In this document: positions 45,931-57,242 of the stretch, in pieces
Layout: every line of letters begins with the position of its first letter
How positions within the stretch are numbered: the stretch's first letter is position 1
Made by a program: the position numbers and the translations under genes
Assembly (NCBI GenBank): GCA_014218235.1
Contig: CM024757.1
Location: 148,999,371 to 149,063,370 of the forward strand
Direction: 5' to 3'
DNA length: 64,000 nt
DNA from: Colocasia esculenta
Lineage: Eukaryota > Streptophyta > Magnoliopsida > Alismatales > Araceae
The notes under the pieces: generated by a model
Database searches by the model: none
Told to the model about the DNA's origin: nothing
Seen by the model: the letters and a program-made list of their open reading frames with translations, nothing else

Positions 45931-47973
45931 CCCTCTCCTCCTAAAAGAAACATCATCCCCGAAGTTAGAGCAAGGGTACTTACCAAATAGATGCATATAT
46001 TGCTTCTTCATGGCATCCTCGAGCTCCCATGTAGCTTCCTCTCGTGAGACGTTCCTCCACAGCACCTTCACAGATGCTATAGCCTTGTTCCTGAGGTGCT
46101 GAACCTTGTGATCCAAGATGGCTACTGGTCGCTCCACATATGACAAAGTTGGCTGAAGTTCCACTAGCCCGTGGCTTATAACATGAGATGGATCTCGCAC
46201 GTATCTTCTGAGCATAGACATGTGGAACACAGGGTGTACACTCTCTAGCGCTGGGGGTAATGCTAGTTTGTACGCCACACATCCCATCCACCTGAGAATC
46301 TCAAACGGGCCAATAAGCCTCGTAATTAACTTGCCATGCCTACATAACCTAACAACACATCGGGTAGGTGACACCTTAAGGAAAACATGCTCGCTAACCT
46401 CGAACTCTAAGTCCTTCCTTCTATTGTCGGTGTAACTCTTTTGCCTATTCTACGCTGCAATCAAGCTCAGACAGATGAGCTGGATCTTGTCTGATGTTTC
46501 TTCAACAAACTTAGGTCCAACTAGCTACCTATCTCCAGTCTCCTCCCAACACAATGGAGACCTACAGGGTCGACCGTACAATGCCTTGAATGGAGCCATG
46601 CCTAAATTAGTGTGAAAGCTATTGTTATAAGCAAACTTCACAAGAGGTAGGTGACGTTCCCAATTGCCCTTCCAGTCAAGCGTGCACACTGTCAACATAT
46701 CCTCGAGCACTTGAATTGTTCTCTCGAATTGACCGTCTATCTGAGGATGGAAAGCCGAACTGAGCTTCAACTGAGAGCCCAACGCCTCCTGGAGACCCTG
46801 CCATAGCCTCTACGTAAACCGCGGGTCTTAGTCCGAGATAATGGACTTCGGCACTCCATGCAATCTCACAATGCTATCTACATACAGCCTCGCCAAGCTC
46901 TCTATAGACTGTTTCTTCCTCATAGGCAAGAAGTGAGCAGTCTTAGAGAATCGGTCCATGACCACCCATACTAAGTCATTGCCCCTAACTGATCTAGGCA
47001 GATCTGTTACAAAATCCATGGTGATCGCTTCTCACTTCCACACAGAAATCTTCATCTTTTGCATAAGGTCAGATGGTCTATGATGCTCAGCCTTAATTTG
47101 CTGACACACTAGACATCGAGACACGAACTCTGCCACATCCTTCTTCATGCCTGACCACCAGAAGGATCGCTTCAAGTCTTGGTACATCTTGGTGTTTCTT
47201 GGATGAATGGAGAACTACGACCTGTGAGCTTCTGCAAACACTTGCTCCCTAACCTCAGTGATGTCCGGTACACATACTCTGTGCTGAAATCTGATAATGC
47301 CATCCTCATAACGAGCAATGCCTGCCTTTCCCACCAACTCATGAAGTCTGTGATATGCTCCCTGTTGCTCCATGACCTTGTCCAAGATAATGGACCTGAT
47401 AGACAATTGCGCTATGAATGCCTGGCACAACTGAGGCTCTAACTCAATCATGGCACATGCCGCATCCTCAAGAATCTTCCAATCTTGCTGAAGCACGGAC
47501 CTCTTTCTGCTGAGAGCATCTGCTACAACATTCACCTTCCCTAGATGGTACTGAAGCTCAAAATCGTAGTCCTTTAGGAACGCGATCCATCTCCTCTACC
47601 ACAAGTTCAATTCCTTATGAGATAACAAGTACTTCAATCTCTTATAGTCTGTGAACACCTCGAACCTGACACCATAAAGATAGTGTCTCCAGATTTTCAA
47701 TGCATGGACCACAGCTGCTAACTCCAAATCATGGGTTGGATAATTACGCTCATGCTCCTTTAATTGATGAGAAGCATAGGCAACCACCTTACCATGCTGC
47801 ATCATAACACAACCAAGGCCTATCTGCGAAGCATCTGAGTAGATTGCAAAACCATCGGCACCACTTGGTAGTATCAACGTGGGTGCAGATGTCAACCTTG
47901 TCTTCAGGTTCTGGAAACTGCTTTCACAATCCTCAGACCACACATACTTAACTATTAACTCCCTTCCTGGTGG
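45931..47973 (-). pseudogene. Gypsy B pol, 3' half: RNase H, integrase, chromodomain-like end
   Basis: On the minus strand, the RT connection and RNase H lie at about 47973-47480 (VWSEDCESSFQNL, IYSDASQIGLGCVMMQ, NVVADALSRKR). The integrase zinc-binding and core region is about 47230-46530 (MDFVTDLPRSVRGNDLVW, AFHPQIDGQFERTIQVLEDM). A GPF/Y region and a chromodomain-like tail lie at 46374-45960 (LRRYVRDPSHVISHG, VKVLWRNVSREEATWELED). Several stops occur. One TAG near 47596 aligns with a Gln codon in the Tekay C element. The 5' half of pol, gag and the 5' LTR are absent because Sire3 is inserted at 47973 and its far side does not return to gypsy B. Confidence 0.88.
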
Positions 47974-50024
47974 TGGATCGAAATGGCAGACAAACAGTCC
48001 TAGAGGGGGGGTGAATAGGACTTTTTATCTTTTAAAAATTTCTTCTGAAAAACACAGCACTAAATAGATATGTTAGTACTAAGTGTGATGTATGTGATTC
48101 AAGTGTAAACTTGGCGGAAACAATCACACAAATAAATGCACAAGGGATTTATCCTGGTTCGGCCCTTTCCACATGGAAGTCCTACATCCAGTCCTCAAGC
48201 CGACCACTTGAGATTTCACTAAACTGCCAACAACTTGGCCTTCTCTCACCCTCGAGAAGGAATTACAAAATCCACTTGCTCCCACGCAAGTCTTCCCTAA
48301 ACAGGGGTACAAACACTGCCTTTCACAAGGCCTTCCCTTTACAGGAGGGGTAAAGTAGAACATAACTTCTGCAAGAATTACAACAGAAATAGAGAATTAA
48401 ACACTTGTGTGTTTGCCTCAAAACTGAGCACAAAACACACACAAACTCCAACAGGATTGAAGGATCAAGAAATTGAGCAAAATCCTAATTGAAGCAACTT
48501 GGGTGGACTTGAAGACAGTAGCAAATTACAACTGCCACCCAATACATAGAACTTCAGAAGAAGACTTTCTGAAGTGAGGCTGTCGGACTGTAGCTTAGAA
48601 GGAAGGCTTTTTGAGAGAGAGAGAGCTTGAAGGATTCAGATGAAGCTTTCAAGAGAATTGGCTTGAATGTATGTGGTCTCTGTGTATTTCTGTCTTGTGT
48701 TGTTCTCTCTTCTTCTTCTTTTATAATCTTTAAAAATATAGCCGTTTGAAGGAGATAGTCGTTGGAGCTTGGTGGCTGTTTGCAAATTAGCCGTTGGAAG
48801 AGAGTTTCTGGCATCCTTTGGATCTTGAAGGCTTTGTCCAGAAGGTCTTGAAATTTGCATCTTTCCAAGGTCTTCAGAATAGGAGCAGTTGTCATAGCTA
48901 GAAGATAAGCTCTTGTAGACTAAGCTGGGAACAACCCATGCTAAACATGTGCTCCAATTAATGCCTGTTGCAAAGACAAGACAAATACAAGCATATCTCC
49001 ATACCTTTGTGGTAGGTGGGTCAGTTTGAGTACAACAGACAGTATGGAACCTAGTATTCTCAACCTTTTAAGAAAATAGAGCAGACAGACAAAAAGTTAA
49101 AGTATGGGTCTGTCAGTGGTAGGTGAGATGGTCAGATGCCATGCGTCTGAGATTTTTCATAAATGCTTTGTGTCTCATGAATGATATAAACTGAAGTAAA
49201 GGACATCAAGATTGTAAGACTCAAAAAGATATTTCAGAGAAATGTTTTGCAGAGATGAATAATTTGAATATACTATGTTCTATCAGAGAAATATATTAAA
49301 ATAATAATCTTCTAAGATTTTAGTAAGATATGTTAGGCAATAGGCAATTTGCCAATAAACTGTGTCTAAGATGTTTAAGAATTAGAAAAGGATTTTATAA
49401 ACTTAAAGACAGAAATATTCCAAGACAGATATAACTGACAAAGTAAAAAGTACAAGTACAAAACTGACAGTGAAGGCGAATGCAATAGAACATGTGATTC
49501 GACTCAAGAAATAGGCATGATTCGAATTCAAGAAGAATAAGGTAATTCGACTATAGTAGTGAAGACATCAATCGAATGTAGTGTAGGGCAACATTCGGCT
49601 GTATGAGTCGAAGTCGTGAGTCGAATACAGTGTAAAGGACATTCGACTCTGTGAGTCGAAGTCATGAGTCGAATACAGTGTAAAGGACATTCGACTATGT
49701 GAGTCGAAGTCATGAGTCGAATACAGTGTAAAGGACATTCGATTGTGTGAGTCAAATGTTATGTAAAATTGTGATTCGCAAGACTTGTGACTGAGTTTCT
49801 GAAGGAGTCGGATTTTGCAGTCCAATATATCAGTCGGATACAGTAGGCTATAGAGATAGTTCTGTGGCCTTAGAAAATTTTGAATATTCAGGATATTGTA
49901 TCTATATAGAATTTTGTGACATATATATTTTGGAAAACACATATTTAAAGATTTGTCATAGAAAAAACATTATTCATAAGTATTTAAAAGAAACTTTGGA
50001 TTTCTTAGGGGCAGTTGCTCAACA
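47974..50024 (-). mobile_element. Sire3 3' LTR
   Basis: 2051 bp. It is bounded on the minus strand by the polypurine tract aaaaagggggaga followed by TGTTGAGC, and it ends with the Sirevirus motif (ctattcacccccccctctagg) about 20 bp before CGATCCA. A TATA-like ttataaaag lies at about 48718-48728 (minus). Confidence 0.9.
49495..49840. repeat. ATTCGACT / AGTCGAAT array with 48-bp units in Sire3 3' LTR
   Basis: About four 48-bp tandem units (about 49556-49752) each contain gtgagtcgaagtcatgagtc, a gaatac word and acattcgact. The words ttcgactc-tgt-gagtcgaa form 8-bp inverted arms around three bases. Looser copies flank the units. Confidence 0.92.
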
Positions 50025-50076
50025 ATTCTCCCCCTTTTTGTTAATGACAAAAATCTTTAAATAGGTAGCTAACACA

Positions 50077-50155
50077 TAAATTTCTTCTATACCTTTTATC
50101 ATATAAGTTTCTTCTATACCTTTTATCATATAAATTTCTTCTATACCTTTACTTC
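50077..50155. repeat. 27-bp tandem repeat, three copies
   Basis: Units starting tttcttctataccttttatc occur at 50081, 50108 and 50135, between the final polypurine tract and the env-like ORF of Sire3. A second purine tract (ctccccctttg on plus) lies at about 50200. Confidence 0.9.
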
Positions 50156-50332
50156 AATCTTTAGATAGATAGTTAGGAGCTAAATTTCGGCTACCTTTTC
50201 TCCCCCTTTGTGGCATTAACATAAAGGATAGCAGAACAGGAAAATGCTGTCATAGATAAAGAGAGTACAAATTGCATAAAAACAAGCAACAAACTACATT
50301 CATAGGTCATAAAAGAAAAGAACATTTAATGT

Positions 50333-53300
50333 TCAGGGCTTAACAGAACTGGGTAGATAGAGGGAACGGGGAATCATAGCCAAAAATGGCTGGATGAGTT
50401 CCCAAAGCTTCAACTCATTGTTGGCAAATGAGTTGTCAAACAAAGCACTATCAACATTATAGCTGGGATTTGTGGAGGGTAATTTCTTGACTAATTTGAC
50501 ATGGCACCTTCTGTAAAAGGTACGCTTGTTGCAGTACTTGTCCATGTCTATCTTGAACCTTAGGGGAGTAAACTGTTTGGTAGCGGCCAGAGTGAGAAAC
50601 TCATGAAGAGTGATATTCCAGTATAGGCCATTTGAGATAGCTGCATCTTTGGCTTGATAATAGTACATGTACCTCTGAGCCCATCTGAGACCTAGATGCT
50701 TTCTCAAATCCATAAGACTCTTAGAGTGAAATTCATTTAGGGATAGTCTCATCCTGTGGCACCGAGAACTGTAGGAAGGATAAGCTGCTTCCCATTGTTC
50801 AGGAGTGAACCTCTCAGATTCAGCAAAGCTTAACTGAAGATCAAGGAGATTCTTATGGTACTTGGACATCTGGAGGAAAATAAACCTCTGGAAACTGAGC
50901 TTGGACTTATACTTGATCTTGAATCTGGTGGCAATCCGGATGAATCTATTGAAGCAGGTTTCAGCAAAAGCACCTCTGTAGGGGACTGCTCCTACAAGGG
51001 GAGGATGGAGCCCTGAAGGCATTGCCACAGACATGGAGGGAACAACTTCTTTTTGGCCTCTTAGCAAATTTTCATATTGGCCCTTGGACACATCATGCAA
51101 GCCTAACTTGAACCTTTCATAGTTGAAGGCTCTCATGGCTGTGTACTTGGCCCGAGACTCCCGGAGATGAGTGGTAAAAAGAGCATGAAATCTGAGGGAG
51201 AGGTGGTGTTCAACTGTCAGGTAGTGGCTCCTGGATTGGGCTTCTTGAAATCTACTTGCCTCCTCTGGATAGAGATCAACAAATTCTTGAGGACTGAGGC
51301 AGTGAATCTTTTGGGAAATAAATTGGAGATCTGAAGTAGAGAGTTGGGAGGTTTTGATCAAAACAGGAAGCCAGTGTTCAAAAGTAAAACCTGGTAGTTC
51401 ATGGATTTCAAGAAATGCTCTTATTGACAAATATTCTCTGAACAAATTCATGGTTTGAGTAGAGTGATGAACAAAAGCATACCAGAATGGGGGAAGTAAC
51501 AAGGAGGGTTTATCTCCTATTCTGGGTCCACGAGAGGCTGGCAATTGCATACTGGGAAGTATCTCAACTAGCTGAAGGAGGGTGTTTTGGGAACCAGGTT
51601 TAGAAGCAGTGGGTAGAGAGGAGTAAAACTGTGATGGTTGGGTGGAAAGATTGATTGTTATTTCCTTGAGGGGTTTGGGTTGGTGTTTCATTGGATAAAT
51701 GGAAAACTTTACATTTTGATGAAATGGATCTACTGGAATGGCTATTGGAGGGAGATCTGGAGAAGATACTTCAGGAACTAAAGTTGAAGGAGTAGTAGAT
51801 TGTGGTGCAGATGAAATAGTCTCAGTAGGAAGGGTAACTGGTGGAGCAGGTGGAGAGGGAGGCCTGGATGGAGGAACAGGAAGGATAGGGTTACCATTTT
51901 TGACTAACCTTCTCTTTACTTTCCTCTTGAAAGTTTGGAGGTCTTGGGAGGACTCAAGAGGTCTCTTGGCCTGGGAAACATCTTCAACTGCTGCCACTCC
52001 TTCTGGCTGCTGGTCAGCCACAGACTCTTGCTGCTGCACATCTGGAGGTTGATACACAACTACTGCTAGCTGATGGTCAGGGTCTTGGACTTGTTGCGAC
52101 TGGGACTCATCTAACACAGGCTGCTGCTCAGCCGGATTCTCAGGTTCTTTCTCAACAGACTGCTCAAGCACTGGATCTTCAAGAACTGGGACATGGGATT
52201 CATCAGGGTGTTGTGGGTCTTGAGCAGGTGCTTCTTCTTCTTCTTGCTGCTGCTGCTGCTGAGAGGAAGCTGGCCCTGATGGCCTGGAAGTGCCCTGTTG
52301 GCACACAAACTGAAGCATAAGATCCTTGATCTGCTTAACCTCATCAGCCAAACTATCAAACTTTACATCAATTAACTCCACATGAATCTAGAGAACAGAC
52401 AAGTTCTCATGCTGTTTTCTAACAAGCTCTAAGAGGGTGCTAAGGCTATTACTACTCTCCCCCTGAGACCTTGGCCGGGTCTCAAACTGAAAAGGGGAGA
52501 AGGAAGGCTCTCTTTCCTCAAAAGTATGCTCCATGGGAGAGACTGGAACATCTTCAGAGACAACTCCTTTGCCTCTGAGGTCTCTTAAGACTACATCTAT
52601 TGTATCTGAAGGAGCATCTGGCTCTGGAAGAGAAGAGGAAGCAATATTCTGAACTTCTGGCTGAACATCTTGATGAGAAACTTGCTGGGCTTCTTGCTGA
52701 ACTACTTGCTCAGTCAACTGTACTGGAACCTCAGGGATCACTGGTACTGCAGGGGCTTCAATTCTGACATTTGGTGCTAGAACATCTTGTGTGAGTAGAG
52801 ATACAAGGGGTTCATCCGGGAAAATCTCATGCTCACACTCAGGCACAGAGTCTTTAAACCATAGATTTTGCTTCTTACCTACCAAGGAGTAGTGACTCCT
52901 TCTGAGAGTAAAGATGCCAATTTTCTCTTTTGTGCCAACAAACAATTCACCAGACAGATCTACTAAAAATTTCTGGAAAATAAAAGTAAGTTGGGATCCA
53001 TAAGGGAGGGATTCCTGCAAATCCTTTGAAGCTATCATCTTTTCCAAAATCACTACTGGCAGATTCACCTTGTGGCTCTGAACTGCCCAAAACAAGAGGT
53101 TCCCATCTCTTACAGTAATGGAGGAGTGAGTACCTGCTCTAGGGGTGATGATGTTGGTGATTATTGAATGGATCAATCTCTTCTCAACAAATAACTCATT
53201 GACCTGAAGTCCTCTTTTGCAAAGGGTCCCCAAACTTCCAATAATCCCCAATTTTTGCTTTTCAAGGGGAATAAACTCACTGAGACAATGACCAGAATTT

Positions 53301-53614
53301 GGGCAATCCAAAAATTCTACCAAAAGCTCCTCAGATATGGTAATCTTGGTGCCCTTGACATATCCAACTATAGTATTGCCCGATGACACTTGGAGAGAAG
53401 CATAAAAAGATCTAATAGCACTAGCTACAAAGGGCTCGGAAATTTGACAGTGTTTGGTCCAACCCATGGCATTAAGGGTTTCTTCTACCCAAGAAATACT
53501 ACCATTCAAATGAGAGAACTCTACTGATTTTCCAGAACAGATGGGGATCTTAGCCAAATGCTGGAGTTGGTCAGGGGTTAGCTGAACGGACCCTTGAACC
53601 CTAGGAGATGCCAT
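50333..53614 (-). pseudogene. Sire3 env-like ORF (single UAG interruption)
   Basis: From ATG 53614 one frame of 1094 codons reaches 50333 with a single TAG at codon 409 (52388-52390). The N-terminal about 270 residues match the Sire2 env-like protein (shared IITNIITPRAG / SLPYGSQLTFIFQKF region) and resemble the 'putative plant transposon protein' domain. A Pro/Gln/Glu-rich linker with a poly-Gln/Glu run (about 52240-52265) and a basic patch KRKVKRRLVK (about 51915) follow. The C-terminal about 400 residues are helical in character, with a Trp/Phe-rich block (PPFWYAFVHHSTQTM). No signal peptide or membrane segment is evident. It may act in the nucleus rather than as an envelope, which is inference from the basic patch. 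Confidence 0.82.
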
Positions 53615-53833
53615 CTAGAAGATAGAAGTAGAAAATGTTCAGGGAACCACCAAAGGAGAGGAAGATATACAAAGAGGAGATGAAAGATCCAACATTTTTC
53701 TTGAAGAGAGGAGTTTGCAGATGGTTTTTGGGAGGTCCTTCACCGGAAAACAGTGAAGGTGCGTAGAGCCGAAGAAGACAGGAGAGTCGAAGAGGGATTT
53801 CAAAAGGGTGTCTTCTAAAGGGAGAAGGGGTTT

Positions 53834-53846
53834 GTTTATATAAAGG
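53834..53846 (-). promoter_or_regulatory. Candidate TATA box upstream of Sire3 env-like ORF
   Basis: On the minus strand cctttatataaac lies about 220 bp before the env-like ATG and about 135-240 bp downstream of the TCGA motif cluster. It is followed by a CT-rich leader that ends in an acceptor-like tctatcttctag touching the ATG. The order cluster, TATA, leader, ATG copies the order in Sirevirus LTRs. Function is inferred. Confidence 0.5.
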
Positions 53847-53977
53847 CTGGAAAGAAGCTGTCCCTTGATCTCAGGCTGAACAGACGCGATTGAATGATGT
53901 GACCGTTAAGTCATGAAGGGGCGCGCCTTAATGAGGTGTCAGTTACGAAATTTTTAAGCGCCGTTTCAGGAAGTCTT

Positions 53978-54077
53978 AATGAGTTGAATTAAGTATTCGA
54001 CTGCATCAGTCGAATGCAAGGTTTTAACATGAGTCGAATGCATCGATTCTTCATGAATCGAATGCATGAGTTGAATG
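53978..54077. promoter_or_regulatory. ATTCGACT cluster between Sire3 pol and env-like ORF
   Basis: Six sites in 100 bp (gagttgaat, attcgactg, cagtcgaatg, gagtcgaatg with catcgattc, aatcgaatg, gagttgaatg) match the word of the Sire3 LTR array and not that of the other Sireviruses. Confidence 0.6.
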
Positions 54078-54147
54078 TTTGGGACTTAGAAAATTTTCAG
54101 GATGACTTTTCACAATCAATTCATACACACATTATTCAAGAAAGATT

Positions 54148-57100
54148 TTAATTGGGTAATTTTTTAATCAGGTTGCACATACCAATTTCTCTTCTAATAG
54201 ATGTAAATCTATCTTCAGGTAGAGATTTTGTGAAAATATCTGCAAGTTGATTTTTTGTAGAAACAAATTCAAGAGAAATATTTCCATTACTTACATGGTC
54301 CCTGATGAAGTGATGTCTAACCTCAATATGCTTTGTTCTTGAGTGCTGGATTGGATTCTTGGTCAAATTGATTGCACTTGTGTTATCACAAAGCATTGGA
54401 ATGTCTTGGAGCTGATGACCATAGTCTTCCAATTAATGCTTGATCCACAGCAACTTCCAGCTGCAATGTATTCAGCTTCTGTGGTGGATAAAGCTACTGA
54501 GTTCTGCTTTCTGGAAGACCAAGATATTAAACACCCTGCAAGAATTTGACAAGTGCCACTGGTGCTTTTTCTATCTAATTTGCATCCAGCATAGTCAGAA
54601 TCACTATATCCAATTAATTTAAATTCTGAACATCTAGGATACCATAGACCTAAATTACTGGTATTTATAAGATATCTAAAAATTCTTTTAACTGCATGAA
54701 CGTGAGATTCTTTTGGATCAGCTTGGAATCTTGCACATAAACAAACACTGAACATTATATCTGGTCTACTTGCAGTAAGATAGAGCAGTGATCCTATCAT
54801 TCCTCTATAGATCTTTTGATCTACCTTTTTACCAACGGGATCACTATCTAACTTAATTCCTGAGCTCATGGGTGTTCCTAAAGGCTTACATTTGTCAAAA
54901 CCATATTTAGTGAGCAAATCTGAAATGTATTTAGTTTGACAGATGTGAGTCCCTTCCTTGGTCTGCTTGATTTGCAAGCCAAGAAAATAATTTAGTTCAC
55001 CCATCATACTCATTTCAAATTCATTTTGCATCAAATTTTCAAAGTATTTGCAGAGTGATTCATTAGTAGAACCAAAAATAATATCATCAACATAAATGTG
55101 TACAATTAGGATTCCATCTGAAAATTTCTTTATAAATAAAGTACTATCTACTTTTCCTCTTATAAAATCATGTGATATAAGATAAGCACTTAGTCTTTCA
55201 TACCAACCTCTTGGAGCTTGTTTCAAGCCATATAGTGCTTTCTTTAAATGGAAAACATGATCAGGATGCTTAGTGTCTTTAAATCCAGGAGGTTGCTCAA
55301 CATATACTTCTTCTTTAATAAAACCATTTAGAAAAGCACTTTTAACATCGATCTGAAATAGATTAATATTAAGAGAGCAAGCATATGCTAATAAGATTCT
55401 AATTGCCTATAATCTAGCCACTGGAGCATAGGTTTCATCAAAATCTATGCCTTCCTCTTGGGAGTATCCTTGAGCTACAAGTCAGGCTTTGTTCCTAGTG
55501 ATTACCCCTGATTCATCCATTTTGTTTCTGAAAACCCATGTGGTTCCAATAACTGGATGATCAGTAGGTCTAGGTACAAGGGTCCAAACTTCACTGCGTT
55601 GGAATTGATTGAGTTCCTCTTGCATAGCAAGGATCCAAGATTCATCATCCAGTGCATCATTGATTGTCTTAGGCTCAATTTGTGAAACTAAGGCAGAGAA
55701 ATCATACGGAATTTGCATACCTCTTGTTCTTACTCTATCATGATGATTATCTATGATATTTTCTCTAGGATGGTCCCTGTGGTACCTCAATTATCTAGGT
55801 AGTCCTTCTTGTGTTTCTTCTTGTTGTTGGAGATCTTCTAATGGGGGATCTTCCATTTCTTCATCTTTGCCTTCTTCTTCTTCAAGAGAAGTCTTTTCAA
55901 GATCCCTGCACAGATCATCAACACATTCTTTTTCTTCTTCTATCCTTTTGATAGAAGGGTTAGTTTCATCAAATAAAACATGCACAGTTTGTTCTATGGT
56001 TAATGTTTTTCTATTAAACACTCTGTAACCTCTAGGTTTTGAAATGTAACCTAACAGAAAACCTTCATCACTTTTAGGATATAATTTCCCTAAATTGTCT
56101 TTACCATTATTTAAGATAAAACACTTATAACCAAAAGGTCGGAGATGACTGATATTGGGCTTTTTATCCTTGTACAATTCATATGGTGTCTTCTTCAGAA
56201 TGGGTCTGATCATGCATCGATTGATGATGTAGCATGCTGTATTTACTGCCTCTGCCCAGAAGTACTTTGGTAAATTATACTCATTCAGCATTGTTCTGGC
56301 CATATCCAGCAGTGTTCTATTCTTTCTTTCTGCTACTCCATTCTGCTGAGGTGTTCTTGGAGCTGAGAAGTTGTGTTCAATTCTATTTTCTTCACAGTAC
56401 TCCAGGAAATCTTCATTTTTGAATTCACCACCATGATCAGATCTGATACTGGTAATCTGAAATTTTTGATTTTTCTGAACTATCTTGCTGAATTTCAGAA
56501 AAGCTTGAAATGCTTCAGATTTGGCTTCTAGAAAAGACACCCAAGTGTACCTTGAGTAGTCATCAACTAATACATAGCCATAGATCTTTCCTCCAAGATT
56601 GATTGTCCTCATAGGTCTAAATAAATCCATGTGAATCAATTCTAAGGGCTTAGAAGTTGTAACAATTGTCTTGGACTGAAATGAGGTCTTGGTTTATTTT
56701 CCTTTTGCACAGGCTGAGCAAATTCCAGACTTCTTGATTTTCATCTTGGGAAGACCTTCAACCAGGTCATGCTTTATTAATTTCTTGATCACTGAAGTGC
56801 TTGCATGACTAAGTCTTCTGTGTCACAAATCAGACTCTTCACTTTTGGTAGTAGCCAAACATAGGTTTACTTCTTTTAATTCTGCTAGTTGCAATGTATA
56901 CAAATTCTTCACTCTTTGTGCTTCAAAAACTGTCTTGTTATCCTTCAAAATTATACACTTATCATTCTGAAAACTTACTAAATGTCCTTTATCACATAAC
57001 TGACTAATACTTATCAGATTGTGCTTGAGACCTTCTACATACATAACATCTTCAATTAAGTTCTTTTCCTTAGTACCAATTGTTCCACTTCCTAGGACTT

Positions 57101-57242
57101 TTCCTTTTCCATTATCACTATAAGTAACTTGACCATATTCTTCTCTAAAACTTGTGAATAGCTTCCTATCTCCTGTCATGTGCCTTGAGCATCCACTATC
57201 CAAATACCATTTGGATGCCTTCAGCCGACCCTGCAAACAAAG
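54148..57242 (-). pseudogene. Sire3 pol: protease, integrase, reverse transcriptase, RNase H
   Basis: Minus-strand order: protease near 57200 (YLDSGCSRHMTGDRKLF); integrase about 56800-55900 (HMDLFRPMRTINLGGKIYGY, then TPQQNGVAERKNRTLLDMA); RT about 55640-54800 with the catalytic IYVDDIIFGS near 55100; and RNase H about 54700-54148 (YSDSDYAGCKLDRKSTSGT, ending ADIFTKSLP). Most of it is in one frame. Stops occur near 55791, 55485 and 55400, and a frameshift near 54400. This is Ty1/copia order with integrase before RT. Confidence 0.9.

Noticed and set aside
49528..49755. 75-codon minus frame with a 16-residue repeat
   Set aside because: It is simply the 48-bp non-coding tandem repeat of the Sire3 LTR, read in a frame that happens to stay open.
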